NCBI RefSeq assembly: GCF_002934605.1
Contig: NZ_PTJC01000006.1
Location: 1,798,001-1,862,000 of the forward strand
Source: Neolewinella xylanilytica
GTDB lineage: Bacteria; Bacteroidota; Bacteroidia; Chitinophagales; Saprospiraceae
Direction of reading: 5' to 3'
Length of the DNA stretch: 64,000 nt
The position numbers were made by a program, and so were the translations under genes. How positions within the stretch are numbered: the first letter of the stretch is position 1; the number at the start of each line of letters is the position of its first letter. The notes beneath the pieces were generated by a model, which was not told the DNA's origin, did no database searches, and saw nothing but the letters and a program-made list of their open reading frames with translations. Shown in pieces: positions 42,882 through 52,343 of the stretch.

Positions 42882-45800
42882 ATGCTTCATTCTGGTGCTC
42901 ACCGGTATATTATTTACCTGATGTTGCCGCTGATGTTTCAGTGTGCCCAGGATACTCCTCAACCAAGTGCCGGAGAAGCGGCACCCTCCTTGTTTGAGTC
43001 AATGGATGCTTCCCGAACGGGAATAGCGTTTACCAACACCGTTCGAAATACCGAAGACTTCAACATTTTCAGCTACCGCAACTTCTATAATGGCGGTGGC
43101 GTGGGGATTGGCGATCTGAATAATGACGGGCTTAACGACCTGTTTCTAACCGCTAATCAGGGGCCAAACAAGCTGTATCTCAACCGCGGCGACTGGAACT
43201 TTGAAGACGTATCCCAACGCGCCGGCATTGAACTCTCCGACCACTGGAGCACCGGGGTAACCCTGGTCGACATCAACGCTGACGGCTGGCTGGACATTTA
43301 CGTTTGTAATGCCGGTTTTCAGAAAGGGGTCAACCAACGCAATAGCCTGTTCATCAATCAACGGGACGGGACTTTCCAGGATGCCGCGGCGGAATACGGT
43401 TTAGCCGATGACGGTTATTCGACCCACGCTGCCTTCTTTGACTATGATCTGGACGGCGATCTGGACGTCTACCTGCTCAATAACAGTTTCATCCCCGTAA
43501 ACACCCTCAATTTCAGTAATCAGCGGGAACGATACGCGGCGGACTGGGACGTGCAACCTTTTTTGCAGGGCGGGGGCGACCGGTTGCTACGTAACGATGG
43601 CGGCTCCTTCGTCGATGTAAGCAAATCGGCCGGTATCTATGGCAGTTTGATCGGATTCGGTCTGGGAATCACGGTCGGGGACGTCAACGGCGACTACTAT
43701 CCCGACCTCTATGTATCGAACGACTTCTTCGAGCGGGACTACCTCTACATCAATCAAGGCGACGGAACCTTTCGGGAGGAAGTCGAACAGTATATGCGCC
43801 ACCTCAGTCTGGCGAGCATGGGAGCCGATTTGGCCGACATCAACAATGATGGATATCCCGAACTCTTCACTACGGAAATGCTCCCTGAATCCGATTACCG
43901 TCGAAAAACGACCGTGCAGTTCGAAAATCTGAATAGCCACGAATTGAAGCTGCAGCGGGGGTTCTACCACCAGTACATGCACAACACGCTCCAGTTGAAT
44001 AATGCCGACGGTACATTCAGCGAGATCGCACAGTATGCCGGCGTGGAAGCCACCGACTGGAGCTGGGGTGCCTTGCTTTTCGATGCGGATCTGGATGGGT
44101 ACCGCGATATCTTCGTCAGCAATGGAATTTATCACAACCTGACGAGCCAGGATTTCATCGATTTTTTTGCGGACGACATCGTTCGCAAGATGGCCCTTAC
44201 CGGAAAGAAGGAAGAGGTGGAACGGATCATCGAGAAAATGCCTTCCGAACCCTTACCCAATAAATTTTACCGGAACCGTGGCGATCTGTCTTTTGAAGAT
44301 GTGTCCGGTCGGTGGGTAAGGCCCGATTCTACGTTTTCGAATGGGGCTGCTTACGGAGACCTCGACAACGACGGGGATCAAGACCTGGTGATTAATAACG
44401 TTAACCAACCGCTTACGATCCTGCGCAACGGCGCCACCGAGCTGCCCAACGTACGTGGGTTAACCGTGGTCCTGAAGGGAGACCCGTCCACGAACCCCTT
44501 CGCCGTCGGTGCCACCGTAACGGTCTTTGCCGGGGATCAGCAGCTTAGCTCGGCCGTTATGCCCAGTCGCGGATTTCAATCCAGCGTGGACTACCGACAA
44601 CATTTTGGGTGTCGGCAAGAAGTCGATTCGATTCGGGTGGTATGGCCCGACCGCTCGGTGTCGATGGTTGTCCCCGGGGAATCATCGGACAGTATCTACA
44701 TTGCTTTCGACGCGGTCGACCGAACGGCCGTGCTTCCCCAGCCGGTTGCCGACCTGATCGAACCATCGGCTCCCCTCCTGCGATCGGTGGCCCTGGATTT
44801 AGTACCTCACGAGGAGGACCACTATCAGGATTTACTCGCCGAGGGGCTTGTCATTCGCACCCTCGGCAGAGAGGGGCCTCAGGCAGTGGCGGGGGACATC
44901 AACGGGGATGGCCTGGATGATCTGTACGTCGGGGGTGCCCGCAATCAATCCGGTCAGCTTTACCTCCAGCGTGGTGGAAAGCTAATTCGATCGGAGCAAG
45001 CCGTTCTGCAGCAAGTAAGTCAAACCGAAGATGCCGGAATGGCCCTTTTCGATGCCGATGGAGATGGCGACCTAGATCTCTACGTCGGCTCGGCGGGCAA
45101 TGCCGGCCAGCCGAACGGCCCTCTGTTAGCGGATAAGTTGTTTTTCAACGACGGCAAAGGGAATCTCAGCATTCAAAGTGGCGCATTGCCTCGAATCGGG
45201 GTTAACACCTCCGTCGTCCTGCCTTTCGACTTTGACTTTGATGGCGACGTGGACCTGTTTGTAGGAACCCGAAGCCTGCCAGGTAATTACGGTGTAGCCG
45301 TACCCAGCTTCCTCTTGGAAAACAACGGACGCGGACGATTCCGGAATGCCACTCAACTCGCTGCCCCCGCGCTGGCTACGTTAGGGATGGTTACCGACGC
45401 TTCGCTGGCGGTGGAATCGGGAGCGGGGAAAATCTTGCTCACCACGGTAAGCGAGTGGGGAGAACCACGACAATTTGAGTTCACCGCGATGGGGGTACGG
45501 GAAATAAGCAGCAACCTGAATGAACTCAAGGGTTGGTGGTACGCCGTCGCCCAGGCTGACTTGGATGGGGATGGAGATATGGACCTGGTACTCGGCAACC
45601 GGGGTGAGAATTTTTACTTCTCCGCCGACTCAGCGTCTCCCGCCAGACTCTACGTTGCGGACTTCGATGGCAATGGTACCACGGAAAAAATCATTACTCA
45701 ATCTCTGGGCGGAAGGAATATGCCCCTGCCCATGAAGCGCGATCTGACGGCGCAAGTTGCTAGCCTACGGAAAGCGAACCTTAAGCACACCGATTACGCT

Positions 45801-46247
45801 CAGCGTTCCATTGAAGAGCTGTTTCCGCCAGAAGTGCTCGACCGTGCCCTGATACGCGAGGCCAATTCATTCCGCTCGGCAGTGGCGTTCCGGAACAACG
45901 ACGGAAGCTACCGCGTAGAGGCATTGCCCGTCCGGGTGCAGTTTTCAAGCGTTGGTGCAATCCATGTTGCCGATCTGAATGGCGACGGAGCGCAGGATTT
46001 AATTCTCGGTGGAAACCAGTCGGGATTTCTCCCGCAATTCTCCCGGTTAGATGCCAGCTACGGAGAAGTGCTGCTGAATGACGGTACGGGGCGGTTCACC
46101 ACGGTTCCAGCGGGGCGGTCTGGGCTACGTATTTCGGGTGAGGTCAAAGACTTTACCGTCATTCATCTGAACGGCCAAAAATTGCTGATCGCTACGGTCA
46201 ACGATGCGCAGCCCGGCGTCTATCGAATCCCGGAAACGGTTCAATAA
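42882..46247 (+). CDS. VCBS/FG-GAP repeat lipoprotein with ASPIC/UnbV domain, paralogue 1
   Basis: 1,121 residues. A lipoprotein signal (LPLMFQC, Cys21) precedes a beta-propeller-type region with seven DxxxDGxxD-like calcium loops (DLNNDGLND, DINADGWLD, DYDLDGDLD, DVNGDYYPD, DINNDGYPE, DADLDGYRD, DLDNDGDQD). An ASPIC/UnbV domain (~529-602; GATVTVFAG, PSRGFQSSVDY, VVWPDRS) is followed by a second set of six loops. It is a CRTAC1-like, probably surface-exposed, calcium-stabilised binding protein with no visible catalytic site. The upstream extension (to 42828) lies in the terminator and is rejected. The next gene is a tandem paralogue. Confidence 0.9.
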   Translation: MLHSGAHRYIIYLMLPLMFQCAQDTPQPSAGEAAPSLFESMDASRTGIAFTNTVRNTEDFNIFSYRNFYNGGGVGIGDLNNDGLNDLFLTANQGPNKLYLNRGDWNFEDVSQRAGIELSDHWSTGVTLVDINADGWLDIYVCNAGFQKGVNQRNSLFINQRDGTFQDAAAEYGLADDGYSTHAAFFDYDLDGDLDVYLLNNSFIPVNTLNFSNQRERYAADWDVQPFLQGGGDRLLRNDGGSFVDVSKSAGIYGSLIGFGLGITVGDVNGDYYPDLYVSNDFFERDYLYINQGDGTFREEVEQYMRHLSLASMGADLADINNDGYPELFTTEMLPESDYRRKTTVQFENLNSHELKLQRGFYHQYMHNTLQLNNADGTFSEIAQYAGVEATDWSWGALLFDADLDGYRDIFVSNGIYHNLTSQDFIDFFADDIVRKMALTGKKEEVERIIEKMPSEPLPNKFYRNRGDLSFEDVSGRWVRPDSTFSNGAAYGDLDNDGDQDLVINNVNQPLTILRNGATELPNVRGLTVVLKGDPSTNPFAVGATVTVFAGDQQLSSAVMPSRGFQSSVDYRQHFGCRQEVDSIRVVWPDRSVSMVVPGESSDSIYIAFDAVDRTAVLPQPVADLIEPSAPLLRSVALDLVPHEEDHYQDLLAEGLVIRTLGREGPQAVAGDINGDGLDDLYVGGARNQSGQLYLQRGGKLIRSEQAVLQQVSQTEDAGMALFDADGDGDLDLYVGSAGNAGQPNGPLLADKLFFNDGKGNLSIQSGALPRIGVNTSVVLPFDFDFDGDVDLFVGTRSLPGNYGVAVPSFLLENNGRGRFRNATQLAAPALATLGMVTDASLAVESGAGKILLTTVSEWGEPRQFEFTAMGVREISSNLNELKGWWYAVAQADLDGDGDMDLVLGNRGENFYFSADSASPARLYVADFDGNGTTEKIITQSLGGRNMPLPMKRDLTAQVASLRKANLKHTDYAQRSIEELFPPEVLDRALIREANSFRSAVAFRNNDGSYRVEALPVRVQFSSVGAIHVADLNGDGAQDLILGGNQSGFLPQFSRLDASYGEVLLNDGTGRFTTVPAGRSGLRISGEVKDFTVIHLNGQKLLIATVNDAQPGVYRIPETVQ

Positions 46248-46254
46248 GCTATCG

Positions 46255-49200
46255 GTGCGGGTACATTCACTACGGTTGCGGTTATCTCAGTGGCGCCCTC
46301 ACGGCGCAGTCGGTTGCTTGGCGGCACTCTTACTTTTTATTAGCTGCACCGAGCAGGATGCGGAGCAGCAGACCCCAGCGGGGTTCGAGTTACTGACGGG
46401 AGATGAAACCGGCCTGACCTTTCGAAACGACCCCCAAATGGACGAGGTCCTGAACGTGTTTAGCTACATGTATTTTTACAACGGCGGTGGACTTGCGGCT
46501 GGCGATTTCAACAATGACGGATTGCCGGATCTCTATTTTACCGCCAATCGGGACGATAACGCCCTGTTTCTTAACGAGGGGAATCTGCAGTTCCGCGACG
46601 TGACCGTGGCTGCCGGTATAGCCGGACAGGACAGTTGGACTACCGGCGCCTCCGTGGTCGATATCAACCAGGACGGTTGGCTGGATATCTACGTTACCCA
46701 GGTTAGCGGTTACGCAGCTATGCAGGGGTTTAACCAATTGTACCTGAACCAGGGAGCAGATGCCAATGGCGTACCCGCTTTTCGGGAAGCCGCCGCCGAA
46801 TACGGCTTGGATCAGGTTGGCTTTGGAACCCAGGCGGTTTTCTTAGACTATGATGGCGATGGAGACTTGGATTGTTTCCAATTGAATCACTCCGTGCATC
46901 AAAACGGGACCTTCGGCCCCCGCGAGCGGTTTGACCAGCAGGGACGTCACCCACTTGCCGGCGACCGATTGCTCCGAAACGACGGCCTCCCGGATGGCGT
47001 GGGGGGCGGCGGTTTTACGGATGTTAGTGTGGAAGCGGGAATCATCGGAACCGCCTTGGGGTATGGGCTAGGGGTCTCGGTGGGAGACATCAACAACGAC
47101 GGCTGGCCGGATATCTATGTGGGTAATGACTTTCACGAAAATGATTACCTCTACTTAAACCAGCAGAACGGGACCTTCCGGGAGGTCCTGACCGAGCGGC
47201 TTCGACATACCAGTCGGTTTACCATGGGAGTCGATATGGCCGACCTCAACAATGATGGCTATACCGATATCTTTTCGCTGGATATGCTTCCGGAAGATCC
47301 GGTAATTTTAAAGCAGTCACTCGCCGAAGACGGTTTTGACGTATTCCGATTCAAGCTAGGCTTTGGGTATAATCCCCAGTTTTCCCGAAATACGCTCCAG
47401 TTTAATAACGGGGATGGCACTTTCAGTGAGATTGCCGCTCGGGCGGGAGTACACGCTACCGACTGGTCCTGGGGCCCGTTATTCTTCGATATGAACGATG
47501 ACGGCTTTACGGATTTGTTCGTCAGCAACGGGATACCACGGCGCATGAACGATATCGATTGGATCAATTTCAAAACACAGGACAATAGCCTTCCAGGCAC
47601 GGAGCCCGCCACAAAACCCTCCGACGAACTGGAGTATGTTGCCAAAATGCCGCAGATCAAACTGTACAATAAATTTTTTCAAAACGATCGACACCTACAC
47701 TTTACCGATTTGTCCCAAGGAGTAACCGGGGCGGCCACTTCCTATTCGAATAGCGCCGTTTTCGTCGATCTTGATCTGGACGGCGATTTGGATATCGTCA
47801 CCAACAACATTGAGGATTATCCTTACATCTACCGGAACCAACTGCGGGAAGGCGGCGGTAAATCGGCGCGCGATTCCGATGCTTACCTAAATGTCGAATT
47901 GGTGGGTCCTGACAAGAATTTGAATGCAATTGGGGCTAGTGTAGTCGTATTTAGCGGAAACGGACGACAGCGGGTAGAGAATCATCCGGCCAGAGGCTTC
48001 CAATCCTCTGCTCTAGGGCCCTTGCATATCGGTTTGGGAGATTCTACGACCGTGGACTCCATGCTACTAATCTGGCCGGACGGGACGTATACTCGCCTGG
48101 ACACTAGCAGGTACAATCGAACCGTAACCGCGACCTATGCTACTGGATTGCCGAAATTCGACTATACAAGCCTGGGCAAGACCAATCAGTTTGCCCCATT
48201 AGCAGATGAAACCGCGGGTTCCGGGATCAAGCATTCCCATACCGAAAACCAATTCGTGGATTTCAACCGGGAACCCTTAATCCCCCACATGGTGTCCACC
48301 GAGGGACCCGGGCTCGCAGTGGGCGATTTGAACGGAGATGGATTGGATGACTTTTTCGTGGGATCTTCCAAGTACGAAAGAAGTGCCCTGTATTTTCAAA
48401 ATCCTGCGGGCCGGTTCACGTCGCCGGAAGTCCCAGCCATCGAGCAGGATAGCATTTACGAAGACGTGGACGCCGCTTTTGCGGATCTGGATAATGACGG
48501 AGACCTCGACCTCATCGTGGCCGCAGGTGGCAATGAGTTTGAAAAACAACACCTCCCCCGGAAGCAAAGAACCTATCTGAATGACGGCGCCGGGAATTTT
48601 ACGCGTACTGACGTCCTGAACGGGGTTTACGCCACGGCGTCGCGCGTTTTACCGATGGATTTTGACGGAGACGGGCTGGTCGATTTGGTGGTCACGGGTA
48701 GGGTGGTCCCCAACGATTATGGCCGAATTCCCCGGTCCTACCTATTCCGGAACCGGGGGGAATTGCAGTTTCAGGATGTCACCGAAAAACTGGCGCCCGG
48801 ATTAGCTTCACTGGGTCGAATAACGGATGCGAAGTGGGCGGACCTGGACGGAGACGAAGACCCGGACCTGGTCGTCGCGGTAGAATGGGGCCACGTAGCC
48901 GCGCTGATGAATACGGGAGCCAACTTTTCGGTAGTTGAACTTAGTGACCGCACGGGATGGTGGAGCTGCGTCGAAGTTGCCGACGTTGACGGTGATGGAG
49001 ATCTAGATGTACTGGCCGGAAATTTTGGCACCAACAACAAGTTGCAACCCACCGTCGCGCATCCAGTCCGACTTTATGTAAACGACTTCGATCACAATGG
49101 CCGGGAAGAAACCGTACTTACCTACTATGTACAAGGGAGAGAAATACCATTCGCCAACTACGCCGAACTCCTCAAACAACTTCCGTATTTAAAGAAAAAA

Positions 49201-49644
49201 TTCATTTACGCTCGTGATTTCGCGCGGGCCACACCGCAGGAACTATTTGGCGCGGACGCCTGGAGACAGGCTAGGATATTCAGCATCGAAACAATGGAAA
49301 GTATGCTTTTCGAGCAAGCAGCCGACGGCCATTTCCGCAGCAAGGCGCTGCCGGACCGCTTGCAGTGGTCATCGATTCACGCTATACAAAAGATGTCGGA
49401 TGCTGCGGATAAAACGCGGTTTCTCGTCGGAGGTAACTTTCACAGCGCGAATATTGAAATGGGCTGGTATGATGCCGGAAGGCTCTCCGTACTGACCATC
49501 GACAAGCAACTGCGGATGGAGGTTAATCCCATCGAGGGTGAAGTGTCGGGACAGGTGAGAAGGCTATCTACCCTGGATGTGGGAAGCGACCGACCGGCGT
49601 ACTTGGTAGCCTTTAATAATGATTCCCTACGCCTGTTCCGCTAA
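46255..49644 (+). CDS. VCBS/FG-GAP repeat lipoprotein with ASPIC/UnbV domain, paralogue 2
   Basis: 1,129 residues from the GTG at 46255, or 1,146 from an ATG at 46204 that overlaps the previous gene by 44 nt. With the GTG the lipobox FISC places Cys31 after a basic n-region. The architecture matches the gene upstream: seven calcium loops (DFNNDGLPD to DLDLDGDLD), ASPIC/UnbV (~544-617; GASVVVFSG, PARGFQSSAL, LIWPDGT), then six loops (DLNGDGLDD to DFDHNGREE). The tandem pair probably arose by duplication. It is probably translationally linked to the first paralogue (stop at 46247). Confidence 0.9.
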   Translation: MRVHSLRLRLSQWRPHGAVGCLAALLLFISCTEQDAEQQTPAGFELLTGDETGLTFRNDPQMDEVLNVFSYMYFYNGGGLAAGDFNNDGLPDLYFTANRDDNALFLNEGNLQFRDVTVAAGIAGQDSWTTGASVVDINQDGWLDIYVTQVSGYAAMQGFNQLYLNQGADANGVPAFREAAAEYGLDQVGFGTQAVFLDYDGDGDLDCFQLNHSVHQNGTFGPRERFDQQGRHPLAGDRLLRNDGLPDGVGGGGFTDVSVEAGIIGTALGYGLGVSVGDINNDGWPDIYVGNDFHENDYLYLNQQNGTFREVLTERLRHTSRFTMGVDMADLNNDGYTDIFSLDMLPEDPVILKQSLAEDGFDVFRFKLGFGYNPQFSRNTLQFNNGDGTFSEIAARAGVHATDWSWGPLFFDMNDDGFTDLFVSNGIPRRMNDIDWINFKTQDNSLPGTEPATKPSDELEYVAKMPQIKLYNKFFQNDRHLHFTDLSQGVTGAATSYSNSAVFVDLDLDGDLDIVTNNIEDYPYIYRNQLREGGGKSARDSDAYLNVELVGPDKNLNAIGASVVVFSGNGRQRVENHPARGFQSSALGPLHIGLGDSTTVDSMLLIWPDGTYTRLDTSRYNRTVTATYATGLPKFDYTSLGKTNQFAPLADETAGSGIKHSHTENQFVDFNREPLIPHMVSTEGPGLAVGDLNGDGLDDFFVGSSKYERSALYFQNPAGRFTSPEVPAIEQDSIYEDVDAAFADLDNDGDLDLIVAAGGNEFEKQHLPRKQRTYLNDGAGNFTRTDVLNGVYATASRVLPMDFDGDGLVDLVVTGRVVPNDYGRIPRSYLFRNRGELQFQDVTEKLAPGLASLGRITDAKWADLDGDEDPDLVVAVEWGHVAALMNTGANFSVVELSDRTGWWSCVEVADVDGDGDLDVLAGNFGTNNKLQPTVAHPVRLYVNDFDHNGREETVLTYYVQGREIPFANYAELLKQLPYLKKKFIYARDFARATPQELFGADAWRQARIFSIETMESMLFEQAADGHFRSKALPDRLQWSSIHAIQKMSDAADKTRFLVGGNFHSANIEMGWYDAGRLSVLTIDKQLRMEVNPIEGEVSGQVRRLSTLDVGSDRPAYLVAFNNDSLRLFR

Positions 49645-49686
49645 TCTTCTGCGGGTGGACCGAAACGGGGAGGTTATCTTAACCCC

Positions 49687-50235
49687 ATGAACTTCTGCTC
49701 CCACTGCGGATCGGCTGACCTCCAATTCCGTATTCCCGACCAGGACAACCAGCCTCGGTTCGTCTGCGACAACTGCCACACCATTCACTACCAGAATCCC
49801 AAGATGGTGACCGGCTGCCTGCCGGTGTGGGAGGATCGGGTGCTGCTCTGCCGTAGGGCCATCGCCCCCGCCTACGGGTTGTGGAACGTTCCCAGTGGGT
49901 ACCTGGAGAACGGGGAAAGCGTTGCCGACGGCGCCCGCCGTGAAGTAAGGGAAGAAGCGGCGGCGGAGGTAACTATCGACTACCTCATTACGGTTTATGA
50001 TCTCGAAAAGGTTAATCAGGTTTACCTGCAGTTCGTAGGCGAATTGGCTGGTGGTCGGTACGGAATCGGACCGGAAAGTCTCGAAAGCCGTTTGTTTCGG
50101 GAGGAGGAGATACCTTGGAAGGATATTGCCTTCACCTCTTCGGCCTACACCCTGCGCGCCTATTTCGCGAATCGAAAGTCCGGCGAGCAGCTACTTCACC
50201 GGGGAAGTTTCCCGGAAACGGCACCGCCCCAATGA
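49687..50235 (+). CDS. NUDIX hydrolase with N-terminal zinc ribbon
   Basis: 182 residues. The N-terminal zinc ribbon has Cys4/Cys7 (CSHC) and Cys27/Cys30 (CDNC), as in NudC-like NADH pyrophosphatases and related ADP-ribose enzymes. The Nudix box GYLENGESVADGARREVREE (about 72-91) fits Gx5Ex7REUxEE. The SQPWPFPQS motif of NudC is absent, so the substrate is more likely a nucleoside diphosphate derivative such as ADP-ribose. A TATCTTAA box lies 4 nt before the start. It converges with kdsB with a 1-bp gap. Confidence 0.9.
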   Translation: MNFCSHCGSADLQFRIPDQDNQPRFVCDNCHTIHYQNPKMVTGCLPVWEDRVLLCRRAIAPAYGLWNVPSGYLENGESVADGARREVREEAAAEVTIDYLITVYDLEKVNQVYLQFVGELAGGRYGIGPESLESRLFREEEIPWKDIAFTSSAYTLRAYFANRKSGEQLLHRGSFPETAPPQ

Positions 50236-50236
50236 T

Positions 50237-50971
50237 TCAACGCAGTCGGAGGAGGGCCTCTTCTACGTCGGCCGGGGTATCGATGCCGAGGCTGCCCCGG
50301 TCCGTGAGGGCGACCTGGATTGCGTAGCCCGCCGATAACCACCGCAGCTGTTCGAGGCTTTCCGCCAACTCTAGTGGGGTGGGGGACAGGCGTGTAAGCT
50401 CCGCAAGTACTGCCGTCCGAAACGCATACAGGCCCACGTGTTGCAGGTGTTTTCCTTCGTCGATCCATCGGCCGATCGCTACGTCCCGCAGGTAGGGGAT
50501 GGCGTGGCGGCTGAAGTAGAGGGCCCGTCCCGCCGCGTCGCGCACCACCTTGACCACGTTCGGGGATAGCAGGGCATGTTCGTCGCGAATCGGAGCGGCG
50601 AGGGTAGCGATCTGCGTCCGATCCGACGCGAAGCAGTCGAGCACCGCCGCTAGTTGATCCGGACGAATAAAGGGTTCGTCGCCCTGTACGTTTACCACGA
50701 TACGGGCGTCCGGATAGTGGGCCGCCGCCTCCGCTACCCGGTCGGTGCCGGAGGGATGATCCGCGGAGGTCATTACGGCCTCTCCTCCGAACTGCCGCAC
50801 GTGATCGAAGATCCGGTCGTCATCGGTAGCTACGACAACTTGGTCAATGGTGGTTACGGCGCTTACCGCTTTGTAAACCCGTTGCACCAGCGTCTCGCCG
50901 CCCAAGTCGATCAACGGTTTACCCGGAAACCGGGTGCTTGCGTAGCGGGCGGGAATAACGGCGAGAATCAT
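50237..50971 (-). CDS. kdsB: 3-deoxy-manno-octulosonate cytidylyltransferase
   Basis: A 244-residue enzyme that activates KDO as CMP-KDO for lipopolysaccharide. Motifs are [16 protein letters not shown] (about 5-20), VVATDDDRI (~47-55), [15 protein letters not shown] (~67-81) and [10 protein letters not shown] (~93-102), with [10 protein letters not shown] and HVGLYAF in the C-terminal half. The open frame extends far upstream inside scoB; the true start at 50971 overlaps the scoB stop as ATGA. It is the last gene of rmuC-scoA-scoB-kdsB. Confidence 0.96.
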   Translation of the reverse strand: MILAVIPARYASTRFPGKPLIDLGGETLVQRVYKAVSAVTTIDQVVVATDDDRIFDHVRQFGGEAVMTSADHPSGTDRVAEAAAHYPDARIVVNVQGDEPFIRPDQLAAVLDCFASDRTQIATLAAPIRDEHALLSPNVVKVVRDAAGRALYFSRHAIPYLRDVAIGRWIDEGKHLQHVGLYAFRTAVLAELTRLSPTPLELAESLEQLRWLSAGYAIQVALTDRGSLGIDTPADVEEALLRLR

Positions 50972-51633
50972 GACCGGCCCATTTGCATCTCGGGAATGTC
51001 CCCCTCGACCAGCAACCGCCCAGCGGTGGCGTCCTGAATCTCCCGCACGCTGACACCCGGAGCGCGTTCCAGGAGCCGGAAGCCCCGGTCGGGGGTAACG
51101 TCCAGCACGGCGAGGTTGGTGACGATTTTTTTCACGCAGCGCACCCCGGTCAGGGGGAGGGTGCACTCGGGGAGCAACTTGGACTCCCCCGCCCGATTGG
51201 TGTGCATCATGGCCACGATGATGTTCTCGGCCGAGGCCACCAAATCCATGGCACCGCCCATCCCTTTAACCAGTTTGCCGGGTATCTTCCAGTTGGCGAT
51301 GTCGCCCGTATCGGATACCTCCATAGCGCCCAGTACGGTAAGCTGGATGTGTTGTCCGCGAATCATGGCGAAGCTGGTGGCACTGTCGAAAATCGCCGCG
51401 CCGGGCAGAGCCGTGATCGTCTGCTTGCCCGCGTTAATGAGATCGGCGTCCACCTCATCCTCCGTAGGGAAGGGGCCCATCCCGAGTATGCCGTTTTCCG
51501 ACTGAAAAGTTACGTCAATACCTTCCGGAACGAAATTCGCTACCAGGGTGGGAATACCGATGCCGAGATTAACGTACCAGCCATCCTGTAACTCTCGGGA
51601 TATGCGTTGGGCGATTCCTGTTTTGTCTAGCAT
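50968..51633 (-). CDS. scoB: 3-oxoacid CoA-transferase subunit B
   Basis: A 221-residue beta subunit that moves CoA from succinyl-CoA to acetoacetate or a related oxoacid. The family signature [14 protein letters not shown] (about 41-54) holds the catalytic Glu46; [17 protein letters not shown] (22-38) and [19 protein letters not shown] are typical. It begins 3 bp after scoA and overlaps kdsB by 4 nt (ATGA). The pair supports ketone-body or short-chain acyl use. Confidence 0.95.
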   Translation of the reverse strand: MLDKTGIAQRISRELQDGWYVNLGIGIPTLVANFVPEGIDVTFQSENGILGMGPFPTEDEVDADLINAGKQTITALPGAAIFDSATSFAMIRGQHIQLTVLGAMEVSDTGDIANWKIPGKLVKGMGGAMDLVASAENIIVAMMHTNRAGESKLLPECTLPLTGVRCVKKIVTNLAVLDVTPDRGFRLLERAPGVSVREIQDATAGRLLVEGDIPEMQMGRS

Positions 51634-51636
51634 GGC

Positions 51637-52326
51637 TTAGCGGGTTGTCCGTTTTTCAATTCGTTTCTCGTAACCGTCGCCCTGGAAGATGCGTTGGACG
51701 AACACGCCGGGAGTATGGATCTGATTGGGGTCGAGTTCGCCCGGTCGCACCAGTTCTTCCACCTCGGCGATGGTGATGCGTCCGGCCATGGCCATGACCG
51801 GATTGAAGTTGCGCGCGGTGCCCTTGTAGATCAGGTTGCCATCGGTGTCCCCCCGCCAGGCTTTGACGATGGCGAAGTCGGCGGTGAGGGCGGATTCGAG
51901 GATGTGCGGTTTGCCGTTGAATTCACGGACCTCCTTGCCTTCCCCGACTTCCGTGCCGTAACCGGCGGGAGTGAAGAAGGCGGGGATTCCGGCACCGCCC
52001 GCCCGGCAGCGCTCGGCGAGGCTGCCCTGGGGAATCAGGTCCACCTCCAGGTCGCCACTGAGCATTTGCCGTTCAAACTCGGCATTCTCGCCTACGTAGC
52101 TGGCGATCATTTTGCGGATCTGCCGGCTGTGCAGCAGGAGCCCGAGGCCAAAATCGTCGACCCCGGCGTTATTGGAAATGCAGGTCAGGTCGGTAATGTC
52201 GCTATCGGCCAGCGCCGCGATGGTCTTTTCCGGAATGCCGCAGAGGCCGAAGCCACCGAGCATAAGCGTCATTCCGCTTTGGATGCCCGCGATGGCCGCC
52301 CGGGCGTTGGGGACGGTTTTTTGCAT
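51637..52326 (-). CDS. scoA: 3-oxoacid CoA-transferase subunit A
   Basis: A 229-residue alpha subunit. [19 protein letters not shown] (about 21-39) is the CoA-transferase family I glycine-rich signature; [37 protein letters not shown] and [11 protein letters not shown] follow. It forms a complex with ScoB. It starts 17 bp after rmuC on the same strand and is followed by scoB after 3 bp. Confidence 0.95.
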   Translation of the reverse strand: MQKTVPNARAAIAGIQSGMTLMLGGFGLCGIPEKTIAALADSDITDLTCISNNAGVDDFGLGLLLHSRQIRKMIASYVGENAEFERQMLSGDLEVDLIPQGSLAERCRAGGAGIPAFFTPAGYGTEVGEGKEVREFNGKPHILESALTADFAIVKAWRGDTDGNLIYKGTARNFNPVMAMAGRITIAEVEELVRPGELDPNQIHTPGVFVQRIFQGDGYEKRIEKRTTR

Positions 52327-52343
52327 GATCTTTGGTTTGGGTA

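Noticed and set aside
46204-46254. The upstream ATG for VCBS paralogue 2
   Set aside because: It overlaps the preceding gene by 44 nt and gives an unusually long 48-residue lipoprotein leader. The GTG at 46255 fits better, though the choice is not certain.
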